Assembly: GCA_030824115.1 (NCBI GenBank)
Contig: JAVBYI010000009.1
Location: 62,001 to 126,000, forward strand
Source of the DNA: Rhodocyclaceae bacterium
GTDB lineage: Bacteria > Pseudomonadota > Gammaproteobacteria > Burkholderiales > Rhodocyclaceae
Direction: 5' to 3'
DNA: 64,000 nt
This document shows positions 19,968-28,225 of this stretch, one piece after another. The notes beneath the pieces are model-generated. The model did no database searches, was not told the DNA's origin, and worked only from the letters and a program-made list of their open reading frames with translations. Made by a program: the position numbers and the translations under genes. Position 1 is the stretch's first letter; the number at the start of each line of letters is the position of its first letter.

Positions 19968-20467
19968 TTCGTCCGCTGCTGCTCTGCCTGCTGCTGATCG
20001 CCGGCTGCGCGACGCTCCCACTTCCCCCTCGCCCAGCCACCGCTTCCATCGTCGCCTTCGCCTTCAACGGCCGACTCGCCGTGCGGCAGGGCGACACGCG
20101 CCATCACGTACGCATCGACTGGCGCCATGACGCCACGCACGACGAAATCCTGCTCACCACACCGCTGGGGCAAGGCGTTGCGGAAATCACGCGCGACGCT
20201 GGCGGGGCGCGTCTGCTGCTGGCCGACCAGCGTGAATTCACCGCCACCGATGCCGGCACGCTGGCCGAACAGGTCTTCGGCTTTCGCCTGCCGCTCGACC
20301 AGGCCGCACGCTGGCTGCTCGGTGAACCCGGCGACATCGCCCCCTGGCGTGCCACCGTGATCGAGCGTGAAAGTCAGGCACCGGATGCCCTGCCCAGCGT
20401 GATCGAACTGGAACGCGACGACATCCATGTACGGCTGAAGATCGACGAATGGAGTGAAGTGCGGTGA
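19964..20467 (+). CDS. lolB: Outer-membrane lipoprotein receptor LolB
   Basis: Accepts lipoproteins from LolA and inserts them in the outer membrane. The 167-residue product starts at a TTG overlapping the upstream stop (TTGA) and has a lipoprotein signal MIRPLLLCLLLIAGCATL with Cys at about residue 15. The body has the LolB pattern FNGRLAVRQGDTRHHVRIDW and the later LPLDQAARWLLGEPG segment. It overlaps ispE by 4 bp (GTGA). Confidence 0.9.
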   Translation: MIRPLLLCLLLIAGCATLPLPPRPATASIVAFAFNGRLAVRQGDTRHHVRIDWRHDATHDEILLTTPLGQGVAEITRDAGGARLLLADQREFTATDAGTLAEQVFGFRLPLDQAARWLLGEPGDIAPWRATVIERESQAPDALPSVIELERDDIHVRLKIDEWSEVR

Positions 20468-21333
20468 ACTGGCATCAAGCGTGGCCCGCGCCCGCCAAGC
20501 TCAACCTGTTCCTGCATGTGGTGGGACGGCGTGCCGATGGCTACCATCTGCTGCAAACCGTCTTCCGCTTCATCGATCTTGCCGACACATTGCGCTTCGA
20601 GCCGCGCGACGATGGTCGCATCGTGCTGGCCACGCCGACGCCGGGCGTGCCTGACGAACAGAACCTGATCGTGCGTGCGGCACGTGAATTGCAAAAGATC
20701 GGCGTGACCGAAGGGAATCCCTTTTGCGGGACTGGCAAGACGGCCCTGGGCACAACCATTCACCTCGAAAAACGTATCCCGATGGGCGGCGGGCTCGGCG
20801 GCGGCAGTTCCGATGCCGCCACCACGCTGCTGGCCCTCAGCCACCTGTGGGGCCTGGGCTTGTCGCGCAAGCGCCTGCAGGCCATCGGCCTCGCGCTCGG
20901 TGCCGACGTGCCGGTATTCATCCACGGCCACAGCACCTTTGCCGAAGGCATCGGCGAGCGCTTCACCGATGTCGCAGTGCCCGTGTGCGATTACGTGCTG
21001 ACCATGCCCGAAGTGCATGTGCCAACGCTCGACATCTTCCGCTCGCCCGACTTGAAGCGCGATACGCCCGCCATCCGCCCGGCCGAATGGCACGCCGGCT
21101 TCGGTCATAACGACCTCGAACCGGTCGCCTGCGCGCTGTATCCCGAAGTTGCCCGCCACCTCGACCTCCTGCGCCCCTTTGGCGATGCGCGCATGACCGG
21201 TTCTGGCGCCTGCTGCTTCGTCAGTTTTAGCGAAAGTACGGCCGCGACCAAGGCCCTCGCCACCCTGCCCAAGGGCATCCGTGCCCTGAAAATCAGCGGA
21301 TTGGCAGAACATCCGCTTTGTGGATTGACATAA
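20464..21333 (+). CDS. ispE: 4-diphosphocytidyl-2-C-methyl-D-erythritol kinase
   Basis: GHMP kinase of the non-mevalonate isoprenoid pathway, 289 residues. N-terminal PAPAKLNLFLHVVGRRADGYH, ATP loop PMGGGLGGGSSDAA (about 100-113) and C-terminal MTGSGACCFVSF are all present. The start is a GTG overlapping the lolB stop. The loop before the ATP motif (TEGNPFCGTGKTALGTT) looks longer than usual and is partly encoded by a decayed version of the 24-bp repeat. Confidence 0.95.
   Translation: MNWHQAWPAPAKLNLFLHVVGRRADGYHLLQTVFRFIDLADTLRFEPRDDGRIVLATPTPGVPDEQNLIVRAARELQKIGVTEGNPFCGTGKTALGTTIHLEKRIPMGGGLGGGSSDAATTLLALSHLWGLGLSRKRLQAIGLALGADVPVFIHGHSTFAEGIGERFTDVAVPVCDYVLTMPEVHVPTLDIFRSPDLKRDTPAIRPAEWHAGFGHNDLEPVACALYPEVARHLDLLRPFGDARMTGSGACCFVSFSESTAATKALATLPKGIRALKISGLAEHPLCGLT
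20721..20744 (-). repeat. Degenerate half copy of the 24-bp repeat (in ispE loop)
   Basis: On the minus strand GCCGTC-TTGCCAG is kept, matching the first 13 consensus bases, but the GCCGAC half is lost. It lies in a variable loop of IspE. Possible decayed copy or chance; not counted among the 19. Confidence 0.35.
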
Positions 21334-21354
21334 AACCGTAAAACCCCCTAGAAT
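21325..21354 (+). promoter_or_regulatory. Sigma-70 promoter for tRNA-Gln
   Basis: TTGACA (21325-21330), 18 bp, TAGAAT (21349-21354). The -35 overlaps the ispE stop codon; the expected start of transcription is about 25 bp before the tRNA. A GCGT discriminator follows. Confidence 0.7.
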
Positions 21355-21387
21355 TCGCGTCCTTTCGCGCTGCAGCATTCGTGAAAT

Positions 21388-21464
21388 TGGGGAGTCGCCA
21401 AGCTGGTTAAGGCACTGGATTTTGATTCCAGCATGCGAAGGTTCGAATCCTTCCTCCCCAGCCA
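21388..21464 (+). tRNA. tRNA-Gln (anticodon TTG)
   Basis: Complete cloverleaf with encoded CCA. Acceptor arms TGGGGAG and CTCCCCA pair; the anticodon stem is CTGGA/TCCAG around loop TTTTGAT, giving anticodon TTG for CAA codons; the T arm is GAAGG-TTCGAATC-CTTC. It has its own promoter and lies between ispE and prs. Confidence 0.95.
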
Positions 21465-21475
21465 GAACATTCCCG

Positions 21476-21515
21476 GGCAGACCCAGACCAAAACCCTGTG
21501 TCTGCCTGTTTTGTC
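21476..21515 (+). terminator. Possible terminator between tRNA-Gln and prs
   Basis: A 7-bp stem GGCAGAC / GTCTGCC (21476-21482 and 21500-21506) is followed by TGTTTTGTCT. The 17-nt loop is large, so it may be a weak terminator allowing read-through into prs. Confidence 0.4.
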
Positions 21516-21554
21516 TACGAGACGCTTATCACCAGCGATACCTTCGAGCACGCC

Positions 21555-22505
21555 ATGGCCTACGACAGTCTGATGGTCTTTACCGGCAACGCCAACCCGA
21601 AGTTGGCCGCCGATGTTGCCAAGCGTCTTAACATTTCGCTCGGCCGTGCCACCGTGGGCCGTTTCTCGGATGGCGAGAGCAGTGTCGAACTGCTCGAAAA
21701 CGTGCGCGGCAAGGATGTCTTCATCCTCCAGCCGACCTGCGCCCCGGCCAACGACAACCTGATGGAACTGATCATTCTGGCCGACGCGCTGAAGCGTGCC
21801 TCGGCCGGCCGCATCACCGCCGCCGTGCCCTACTTCGGCTATGCGCGTCAGGATCGTCGTCCGCGTTCTGCCCGCGTGCCGATCGCCGCCAAGGTGGTGG
21901 CCAACATGTTGCAGGCTTCCGGCGTGCAGCGCCTGCTGACGGTCGATCTGCACGCCGACCAGATTCAGGGCTTCTTCGACATCCCGGTCGACAACATCTA
22001 CGCCACACCGATTCTGCTCGGCGACATCTGGAAGCAGCGCCACGACGACCTGATGGTTGTCTCGCCCGACGTCGGCGGCGTGCTGCGTGCCCGTGCCGCC
22101 GCCAAGCGACTCGAAACCGATCTGGCGATCATCGACAAGCGTCGTCCGCGCGCCAACGTCTCCGAAGTGATGCACATCATCGGCGATGTTGAAGGCCGCA
22201 GTTGCGTCATCATGGACGACATCGTCGATACCGCCGGCACGCTGTGCAAAGCCGCCCGTGCGCTCAAGGAGCATGGCGCCAAGAAAGTCATGGCCTATTG
22301 CACCCACGCGGTGCTCTCGGGCAGCGCCATTCCGCGCATCGCCGAATCCGATCTCGACGAACTGGTCATCACCGACACCATCCCGCTGCGCGAAGAAGCA
22401 CTTGCTTGTAGCCGAATTCGTGTCGTGCCCATCGCCGGCCTGCTGGCCGAAACCATCATCCGCATCAGCAACGAAGAATCCGTTTCGTCGCTGTTCATGG
22501 AATAA
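21555..22505 (+). CDS. prs: Ribose-phosphate pyrophosphokinase
   Basis: Makes PRPP from ribose-5-phosphate and ATP for nucleotide, His and Trp synthesis. 316 residues starting [18 protein letters not shown]. The flexible loop [16 protein letters not shown] (about 97-112), metal site [12 protein letters not shown] (about 128-140) and PRPP-binding [13 protein letters not shown] (about 216-228) are intact. An in-frame start 57 bp upstream is rejected because the extension has no family match and covers the leader. Followed by rplY. Confidence 0.96.
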   Translation: MAYDSLMVFTGNANPKLAADVAKRLNISLGRATVGRFSDGESSVELLENVRGKDVFILQPTCAPANDNLMELIILADALKRASAGRITAAVPYFGYARQDRRPRSARVPIAAKVVANMLQASGVQRLLTVDLHADQIQGFFDIPVDNIYATPILLGDIWKQRHDDLMVVSPDVGGVLRARAAAKRLETDLAIIDKRRPRANVSEVMHIIGDVEGRSCVIMDDIVDTAGTLCKAARALKEHGAKKVMAYCTHAVLSGSAIPRIAESDLDELVITDTIPLREEALACSRIRVVPIAGLLAETIIRISNEESVSSLFME

Positions 22506-22557
22506 GTTCTTTTAACCGTTCTGCCTGGTCGCGGGCAGGGCATTTTTGGAGTACATC

Positions 22558-23208
22558 ATGCAATTTGAAATCAACGCTACCAAGCGCGAAGTCAAGGGAT
22601 CGAGTGCGAGCCGCCGCCTTCTTCGCTCCGGCCGGGTTCCCGGCATCATCTATGGCGGCCCGACCGCCCCGCAGATGATCGAGTTCGATCACAACACGCT
22701 CTACCAGGCCCTGCGCAAGGAAGCCTTCCACGCCTCCGTGATCAACATGAACATCGACGGCGCCAAGGAAATGTGCCTGCTGCGCGACGTGCAAATGCAC
22801 GCCTACAAGCTGCAGATCAAGCACGTTGACTTCCAGCGCATCGACGCCAACCACGAAATTCACCAGAAAGTGCCGCTGCACTTCGTCAACGCCGACATCG
22901 CCCCGGGTGTCAAGATCGGTGGCGGCATGGTCACGCACGTCTTCACCGAACTCGACATCAAGTGCCTGCCCAAGGATCTGCCCGAGTTCATCGAGGTTGA
23001 CCTCAAGGATCTGGCCGCTGGCCAGTCGATCCATATCTCCCAGCTCAAGCTGCCGGCCGGTGTCACCGTCGTGCATCACGGCGAGGGTGATCCGGTCGTC
23101 GCGGGTGTAGTCGTGCGTGGTGGCGGTGCTGCTACCGAAGAGGAAGCCGCACCGGCCGCCGCCGAAACCCAGATCATCACCGAGAAGAAGCCGGCCGAGA
23201 AGAAGTAA
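22558..23208 (+). CDS. rplY: 50S ribosomal protein bL25, long CTC-type
   Basis: 5S-rRNA-binding ribosomal protein, 216 residues: an N-terminal L25 domain ([20 protein letters not shown]; about 1-95) and the CTC/TL5 beta domain (about 96-185), then an Ala/Glu/Lys-rich tail. GGAG lies 9 nt before the ATG. The prs-rplY-pth-ychF order is typical of betaproteobacteria. Confidence 0.95.
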   Translation: MQFEINATKREVKGSSASRRLLRSGRVPGIIYGGPTAPQMIEFDHNTLYQALRKEAFHASVINMNIDGAKEMCLLRDVQMHAYKLQIKHVDFQRIDANHEIHQKVPLHFVNADIAPGVKIGGGMVTHVFTELDIKCLPKDLPEFIEVDLKDLAAGQSIHISQLKLPAGVTVVHHGEGDPVVAGVVVRGGGAATEEEAAPAAAETQIITEKKPAEKK

Positions 23209-23823
23209 TTGCAATCGGCCCTGCGTCTCATTGTCGGCCTCGGTAATCCCGGGCCCGACTACTCCGAAACCCGGCACAACGCCGGGTTTTGGTTTTGTGA
23301 GCGTCTCGCGCGTGAGTTGGGCACGAGCTTCAGCCGCGAATCCCGCTTCCATGGTCTGGTTGCCAAGAGCCGTCTTGCCAACGCCGACTTTTGGTTGTTG
23401 CAACCCCAGACCTTCATGAACCGTTCCGGTCAGTCGGTGCAGGCCCTGATGCACTTTTATCGCATCGCGCCCGCCGAAATGCTGGTGGTGCATGACGAAC
23501 TCGACATTCCGCCCGGCCAGTTGCGTCTCAAGTTCGGCGGCGGCCTCGGCGGCCACAATGGGCTGAAGGACATCACCAGCCATCTCGGCACGCAGGATTA
23601 CTGGCGCCTGCGGATCGGCATCGGCCACCCCGGCGACCGCAATGATGTGGTCAATTACGTCCTCAAGCCCCCACGCAAAGAAGAAGCGAGCGAGATCGAC
23701 GCCGCCCTCGACCGTGCCCTGCTCACCTGGCCGCTGCTGGCCAAGAGCGATTTCAACGCCGCCACCCAGCGCATCAACGCAAAGCCACAAGCAGCGGCAC
23801 CAGCCAAGAAAGAAGAAGCATGA
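23209..23823 (+). CDS. pth: Peptidyl-tRNA hydrolase
   Basis: Recycles peptidyl-tRNA, 204 residues. [22 protein letters not shown] at the N-terminus holds the catalytic His-20 region split by the family signature, [14 protein letters not shown] is the substrate site and [19 protein letters not shown] the catalytic Asp region. The start is a TTG directly after the rplY TAA, which implies re-initiation coupling. A 24-bp repeat encodes RLANADF between the two conserved blocks. A Lys/Ala-rich tail ends the protein. Confidence 0.94.
   Translation: MQSALRLIVGLGNPGPDYSETRHNAGFWFCERLARELGTSFSRESRFHGLVAKSRLANADFWLLQPQTFMNRSGQSVQALMHFYRIAPAEMLVVHDELDIPPGQLRLKFGGGLGGHNGLKDITSHLGTQDYWRLRIGIGHPGDRNDVVNYVLKPPRKEEASEIDAALDRALLTWPLLAKSDFNAATQRINAKPQAAAPAKKEEA
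23369..23392 (+). repeat. 24-bp dispersed repeat, copy 7 (in pth)
   Basis: GCCGTC-TTGCCAAC-GCCGAC-TTTT, identical over 24 bp to copy 9 in another gene. Translated SRLANADF here but KVGVGKTA (antisense) in copy 9. Confidence 0.9.
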
Positions 23824-24914
23824 GCCTCAAATGCGGCATCGTCGGCCTGCCCAACGTCGGCAAATCCACCCTTTTCAATGCCCTGACCAAAGCCGGCATT
23901 GAAGCGAGCAATTACCCGTTCTGCACCATCGAACCGAACGTCGGTATCGTCGAAGTGCCCGATCCGCGCCTTGAAGAACTGGCCAAGATCGTCAAGCCGC
24001 AGAAGATGCAGCATGCCATCGTCGAGTTCGTCGACATCGCCGGTCTGGTGGCTGGTGCCAGCAAAGGCGAAGGCCTCGGCAACCAGTTCCTCGCCAACAT
24101 CCGCGAGACCGACGCCATCGTCCATGTGGTGCGCTGCTTCGCCGACGACAACGTCATTCATGTGGCCGGCAAGGTCGATCCGCTCTCCGACATCGAAGTC
24201 ATCGATACCGAATTGTGTCTGGCCGACCTTACCACCGTCGAGAAGGCGCTGAATCGCTACACCAAGCAGGCCAAGTCCGGCGGCGACAAGGAAGCCAAGC
24301 TGCTCGTCGATGTGCTGGAAAAATGTCGTGCGCAACTCGATCAGGCCAAGCCGGTACGCGCCCTCGACCTGTCGAAAGAGGAATGGAACAACCTGCGTCC
24401 GCTGTTCCTGCTGACGGCCAAGCCAGTTTTGTACGCGGCCAACGTCAAGGAAGGCGGCTTCGAGAACAACCCGCACCTCGATGTCGTCAAGGCCCACGCC
24501 GCCAAGGAAAACGCCGATGTCGTCGCCATCTGCGCCGCCATCGAAGCCGAGATTGCCGACCTGCCCGACGAAGACAAGGAAATTTTCCTCGCCGACCTCG
24601 GGCTGGAAGAGCCGGGCCTCAACCGCCTGATCCGCGCCGCCTACCACCTGCTCGGCCTGCAGACCTACTTCACCGCCGGCGTCAAGGAAGTGCGCGCCTG
24701 GACCATCCACCGCGGCGACACGGCCCCGCAAGCCGCCGGTGTGATCCACACCGACTTCGAGCGCGGCTTCATCCGCGCCCAGACCATCGCCTACGAAGAC
24801 TTCATCGCCTGCAAGGGCGAACACGGCGCCAAGGAGGCGGGCAAGATGCGCGCCGAAGGCAAGGAGTATGTCGTCAAGGATGGCGACGTCCTCAACTTCC
24901 TTTTCAACGTGTAA
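23820..24914 (+). CDS. ychF: Redox-regulated ATPase YchF (OLA1 family)
   Basis: Ribosome-associated P-loop ATPase, 364 residues. G1 motif [18 protein letters not shown] near 8-25, G3 [20 protein letters not shown], a coiled-coil insertion about 125-200 and a C-terminal TGS domain with FEKGFIRA-like [14 protein letters not shown] overlap with pth. The olsB leader follows. Confidence 0.96.
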   Translation: MSLKCGIVGLPNVGKSTLFNALTKAGIEASNYPFCTIEPNVGIVEVPDPRLEELAKIVKPQKMQHAIVEFVDIAGLVAGASKGEGLGNQFLANIRETDAIVHVVRCFADDNVIHVAGKVDPLSDIEVIDTELCLADLTTVEKALNRYTKQAKSGGDKEAKLLVDVLEKCRAQLDQAKPVRALDLSKEEWNNLRPLFLLTAKPVLYAANVKEGGFENNPHLDVVKAHAAKENADVVAICAAIEAEIADLPDEDKEIFLADLGLEEPGLNRLIRAAYHLLGLQTYFTAGVKEVRAWTIHRGDTAPQAAGVIHTDFERGFIRAQTIAYEDFIACKGEHGAKEAGKMRAEGKEYVVKDGDVLNFLFNV

Positions 24915-24919
24915 CCCCG

Positions 24920-24959
24920 CTGTAATCCCAGCTTAACCTGAGCTCAAACTTGTCGTAAC
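24920..24959 (+). promoter_or_regulatory. Four direct 7-mers at 11-bp spacing (PhoB-box-like) upstream of olsB
   Basis: CTGTAAT, GCTTAAC, GCTCAAA and TCGTAAC start at 24920, 24931, 24942 and 24953, exactly 11 bp apart. Pho boxes are direct 7-mers (CTGTCAT-like) separated by 4 bp. The fit to the consensus bases is only partial; ornithine-lipid genes are known PhoB targets in other bacteria. Confidence 0.35.
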
Positions 24960-24960
24960 A

Positions 24961-25005
24961 CCGGTCTCCTACAGTGCTGCCACCACAGCACACAAAGGAG
25001 ACCGG
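24961..25005 (+). promoter_or_regulatory. Leader hairpin that sequesters the olsB Shine-Dalgarno sequence
   Basis: A perfect 10-bp stem CCGGTCTCCT (24961-24970) / AGGAGACCGG (24996-25005) encloses a second 6-bp stem GTGCTG/CAGCAC with a 6-nt loop. The AAGGAG ribosome-binding site lies in the 3' arm, 8 nt before the ATG at 25008, so the folded RNA would block initiation. Confidence 0.7.
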
Positions 25006-25007
25006 CC

Positions 25008-25775
25008 ATGGAAAACCGGAACGAAGTACAAGTGGTTGCGGCAGAGCGCCGTGCCCGTCCCAAGCTGCACGTCACGCTGGCGTCCAGCCCCTCGGAAATC
25101 CTCGAAGCCCAAAAACTGCGCTGGCGTGTGTTTGCCGATGAACTCGGCGCCCGCCTGCCCTCACGCACGCCCGGCGTCGATCGTGACCTTTACGATCCCT
25201 ATTGCGAGCACCTGATCGTCCGCGACGAGGCGAATGGCCGCATCGTCGGCACCTATCGCATCCTGCCGCCGCAGGCCGCCCGCAAGGTCGGTGGCTACTA
25301 TTCCGAAACCGAATTCGACCTGACGCGCCTCGCACACCTGCGCGAACGCATCGTCGAAATCGGCCGCTCGTGCATCGATGCCGACTATCGCACCGGCGCG
25401 ACGATTGCTCTGTTGTGGTCGGGCCTCGCGCGCTACATGCAGGAAAACCACCACGAATACCTGATCGGCTGCGCGAGCATCGGCATGGGCGATGGCGGCC
25501 ACAACGCGGTCGGCATCTACCATGCGCTCCAGCCGCACCTGGCGCCGCTGGAATATCACGTCTTCCCGCGCTATGCCCTGCCGCTCGACAAGATCGAAGC
25601 GGCGGCAAAACCGGAAGTGCCGCCCCTGCTGAAGGGCTACATGCGCGCCGGTGCATGGATTTGCGGCGAACCGGCCTGGGACCCCGACTTCAACACGGCC
25701 GACCTGATGATCCTGATGCCGATGACGCGCGTCGATGCGCGCTACGCGAAGCACTTCGTCGAGCGGCAAGCCTGA
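25008..25775 (+). CDS. olsB: GNAT-family N-acyltransferase, OlsB-like (ornithine lipid synthesis, first step)
   Basis: Probably transfers a 3-hydroxyacyl group from acyl carrier protein to ornithine. The 255-residue protein has the OlsB/hemolysin-like acyltransferase pattern: LRWRVFADELGA (about 37-48), DRDLYDPYCEHLIVRD, IVGTYRILPP, EIGRSCIDADYRTGATIALLW split across about 118-138, and MGDGGHNAVGIYHAL. It is followed by an olsA-like acyltransferase, which supports the ornithine-lipid assignment over generic N-acyltransferase. Translation is likely gated by the leader hairpin. Confidence 0.85.
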   Translation: MENRNEVQVVAAERRARPKLHVTLASSPSEILEAQKLRWRVFADELGARLPSRTPGVDRDLYDPYCEHLIVRDEANGRIVGTYRILPPQAARKVGGYYSETEFDLTRLAHLRERIVEIGRSCIDADYRTGATIALLWSGLARYMQENHHEYLIGCASIGMGDGGHNAVGIYHALQPHLAPLEYHVFPRYALPLDKIEAAAKPEVPPLLKGYMRAGAWICGEPAWDPDFNTADLMILMPMTRVDARYAKHFVERQA

Positions 25776-25780
25776 GTACC

Positions 25781-26602
25781 TTGTTCATCGAACTGCGCGC
25801 GGCCTTCCGGCTGGCGCGCGTCGGGCTGCATCTGTTGTGGGCCATCGCGACAGTGGCCGTGGTTTTTCCGTGGGCCAGCCCCGCGCTCCGGCGCACCCTC
25901 AAGCAGCGCTGGTCGCGCCAGCTCGTCGGCATGCTTGGCATAAAAGTCGGCGTTGGCGGGACGACGCCGATTCCCCCGGGGCTACTGGTCTGCAACCACA
26001 TCTCCTGGCTCGACATCTATGTCATCAACGCGCTGGCACCGGCCGCCTTTGTCTCGAAGGATGACGTCAAGGACTGGCCGCTGATCGGCTGGCTGTGCCA
26101 GCACACGGAAACGATCTTTCTCGAACGCGGCTCACGCGCCGCCGCGCAGCGCACGCGCGAGACGATGGTCGCGCAACTGACCAGCGGCACCCATGTGGCC
26201 TTGTTCCCGGAGGGCACGACCAGCGCCGGCGATCGGCTGCTGCCGTTCCACGGTGCGCTGTTCCAGAGTGCCATCGACGCCCGCGTGCCGGTCGTGCCGC
26301 TTGCCCTGCGCTACCTCGATGCAGACGGCCAACCCAGTCGCGCACCGGCCTACGATGGCGATATCACGCTACTGCAATGTATGCGCGCCATCGCGCGCGC
26401 CAGCGGCTTGTCGGTTCAGGTGTGCGTCCTGGCCCCACTCGATAGTTCAAACGTCGACCGGCGCCATCTCGCCGCGCACTGCCACCATGCCATTGCCTGG
26501 CATCTCGGCCACGCGTCGCTGATTACTCCCAGCCCGATGGACGTGCCGACTGCGCACAGGGCATCTGAAATACCCGCCGATCCTCAAGTCGCACTGCCGT
26601 AA
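25781..26602 (+). CDS. olsA: 1-acyl-glycerol/lyso-ornithine-lipid O-acyltransferase, OlsA/PlsC-like
   Basis: Membrane-associated acyltransferase, about 273 residues. One N-terminal hydrophobic segment (LLWAIATVAVVFPWA), the HX4D motif in CNHISWLDIYV (about 70-80) and FPEGTTSAGD (about 144-153) define the PlsC family. The best start is a TTG at 25781, 5 bp after olsB; no ATG precedes the hydrophobic helix. The last 80 bases overlap the convergent apaH gene, so the C-terminal tail is long and probably poorly conserved. A repeat copy encodes KVGVGGT before the catalytic domain. Confidence 0.85.
   Translation: MFIELRAAFRLARVGLHLLWAIATVAVVFPWASPALRRTLKQRWSRQLVGMLGIKVGVGGTTPIPPGLLVCNHISWLDIYVINALAPAAFVSKDDVKDWPLIGWLCQHTETIFLERGSRAAAQRTRETMVAQLTSGTHVALFPEGTTSAGDRLLPFHGALFQSAIDARVPVVPLALRYLDADGQPSRAPAYDGDITLLQCMRAIARASGLSVQVCVLAPLDSSNVDRRHLAAHCHHAIAWHLGHASLITPSPMDVPTAHRASEIPADPQVALP
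25942..25965 (-). repeat. 24-bp dispersed repeat, copy 8 (in olsA)
   Basis: Minus strand GTCGTC-CCGCCAAC-GCCGAC-TTTT, one change in the first block. Antisense to the gene, which reads KVGVGGTT. Confidence 0.82.
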
Positions 26603-27359
26603 GCTGGCCGCCCCACAGGCAGCCCGAATCGAGCGCCAGCAGCTTGTCAGTCTGGTACAGCCCCAGGGCCGACCAATGCCCGCAGACAATCGGGTGATCG
26701 GCACTGCGCCGCCCCGGCGCCTCGAACCAGGGCACACAATCCTTGGGGCCGCGCTCCGGTGGCCCCTTGGCACCCGGCGCGCGAAATTCCATCGCCCCCG
26801 TATTGGTGACAAAGCGCATGCGCGTCATCGCATTGACCACCACACGCAGCCGATCCCAACCGGCCAGATCGTCGCGCCAGGCATTCGGCTCCGAACCCCA
26901 CATATTGGCCAGAAACTTCAGATAATCCGGCGCCAGCAGGGCCGCCGTCACCTCGTTGGACAAAGCCTGCGCCTGCGCCACGTCCCAGGCCGGCAGCAGG
27001 CCCGCATGGACCATGCCCCAATTGCCCTGGAGATGAAACAGGGGCAGGCCACGCAACCAGTACAACAGCTCGTCACAATCCTTGGCAGCGAGAATCGCCG
27101 TCAGCGTATCTTCCTTGTTGGCCTTGCCGTGGCCGGCGGCCTGCATGATGAGGTGCAGATCGTGGTTGCCCAGTACCGTGACCGCAGCATCTTCCAGACT
27201 GCGGACGAAGCGTAAGACTTCCAGCGATTGCGGCCCGCGATTGACCAGATCGCCGACAAACCAGAGACGATCCGCCGCCGGGTCGAAATCGAGATAGTCG
27301 AGCAGGCGCGCCAGCGGATCGTAGCAGCCCTGCAGGTCGCCAATGGCGTAGGTGGCCAT
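26523..27359 (-). CDS. apaH: Diadenosine tetraphosphatase (symmetrical)
   Basis: Hydrolyses Ap4A to two ADP, 278 residues. Calcineurin-like metallophosphatase motifs: AIGDLQGCYDPL (GDxxG; about 5-16), WFVGDLVNRGP (GDxxxRG), TVLGNHDLHLI (GNHD) and HAGLLPAWD, with IVCGHWSALG near the C-terminus. Upstream of it in the opposite direction is yggU. Its 3' end overlaps olsA by 80 bp. Confidence 0.95.
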   Translation of the reverse strand: MATYAIGDLQGCYDPLARLLDYLDFDPAADRLWFVGDLVNRGPQSLEVLRFVRSLEDAAVTVLGNHDLHLIMQAAGHGKANKEDTLTAILAAKDCDELLYWLRGLPLFHLQGNWGMVHAGLLPAWDVAQAQALSNEVTAALLAPDYLKFLANMWGSEPNAWRDDLAGWDRLRVVVNAMTRMRFVTNTGAMEFRAPGAKGPPERGPKDCVPWFEAPGRRSADHPIVCGHWSALGLYQTDKLLALDSGCLWGGQLTAVRLEDRRVFQMPCAQSARPSGWE

Positions 27360-27649
27360 CAGACGCCCATCCCGGCGATGACGGTTTGTGCCGTCACGCC
27401 ATCCACGCGCACGCGCTTGGCGCGCGAGGTTTGTCCACTCACCAGTTCAACGGCCGTCTTGCCAACGCCGACTTTTGCGGCGACAAAGGCCAGCAGCGCT
27501 TCATTCGCCTTGCCATCGACAGGTGGTGCCGCAAGACGGATTTTCAGCGCCTCCCCATGTAGGCCGACCACCTCGGTCTTTTTCGCACCGGGCTGGATAT
27601 GCAGGTTGAGGATCACGTCACCGCCGTCCATGCGCAGCCAGGCTGTCAT
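27359..27649 (-). CDS. yggU: DUF167/YggU-family protein
   Basis: A 96-residue protein of the YggU family, whose function is not established. The family motif HIQPGAKKTEVVGLHGEALKIRL ends with the APPVDGKANEALLAFVA block (about 40-57). The ATG at 27649 overlaps the yggT stop (ATGA). The repeat copy at 27453 encodes [14 protein letters not shown] antisense to the repeat orientation; this is a region where the family has a short turn before the last strands. Confidence 0.92.
   Translation of the reverse strand: MTAWLRMDGGDVILNLHIQPGAKKTEVVGLHGEALKIRLAAPPVDGKANEALLAFVAAKVGVGKTAVELVSGQTSRAKRVRVDGVTAQTVIAGMGV
27453..27476 (+). repeat. 24-bp dispersed repeat, copy 9 (in yggU)
   Basis: GCCGTC-TTGCCAAC-GCCGAC-TTTT, identical to copy 7. 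Opposite to the gene, which reads AKVGVGKTA. Confidence 0.9.
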
Positions 27650-28212
27650 GGCAGCAGCAGGGAGACCGGCTGCAGATTGGCCAGCACGATCAGCGCCACC
27701 TGCAACAACAGAATCACCACGAGCGGCGATAAGTCCAGACCACCGAGCGGTGGTAACAGGCGCCGGGCCGGCTGCAGCAGCGGGCGGGAAAGCGCATCGA
27801 ACAACGGCCCCACGGGGGAATAGGGATTGATCCACGACAGCAGCGCGGCAATGATCACCACACCCATCAGCAGATAGATGAACATGCGCAGCACCGCCAG
27901 CGCAGCCATCCAAGCCACGCCGAGAATCGCGCCGGGCGTCAGCAGCACCAGACCGGTGAGGCCGGCCATGATGCCCAGAAAGACGATCTGCACCAACCAG
28001 GCGGCCAACATGCTGGCCAGGTCGGCGCCAAACAGGCCGGGGATGAAGCGCCGCAGGGGCAGGACGGCCCAGTCGGTCACCGTCAGAATGAACTGGCCGA
28101 CGGGATTGCGGAACGGCGCCCGCGCCCACTGCATCCAGACGCGTGCAAGCAATGCGACCGCGAGGATATCGGCAGCGGTACCCAGTAAGAGGGAAATAAT
28201 TTGTGCCAGCAT
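27646..28212 (-). CDS. yggT: YggT-family integral membrane protein
   Basis: A 188-residue membrane protein of two YggT repeats, each with two hydrophobic helices and a PxxRRxxP-type motif: first LPLRRFIPGLFGADLA (about 66-81), second LLQPARRLLPPLGGLDLSP (about 150-168). Starts MLAQIISLLLGTAAD. It stands between proC and yggU, the conserved yggS-proC-yggT-yggU cluster. Role unknown; cluster members are linked to envelope and PLP homeostasis. Confidence 0.93.
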   Translation of the reverse strand: MLAQIISLLLGTAADILAVALLARVWMQWARAPFRNPVGQFILTVTDWAVLPLRRFIPGLFGADLASMLAAWLVQIVFLGIMAGLTGLVLLTPGAILGVAWMAALAVLRMFIYLLMGVVIIAALLSWINPYSPVGPLFDALSRPLLQPARRLLPPLGGLDLSPLVVILLLQVALIVLANLQPVSLLLP

Positions 28213-28225
28213 CAGTCTTGTCCCC

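Noticed and set aside
22495-23790. A 431-codon open frame antisense to rplY and pth
   Set aside because: Same high-G+C antisense effect; both plus-strand genes are clear families.
28055-28070. GGCAGGACGGC in yggT as another repeat copy
   Set aside because: Only the first block and part of N8 match; the GCCGAC block is absent and the peptide is the conserved YggT PLRRFIP region.
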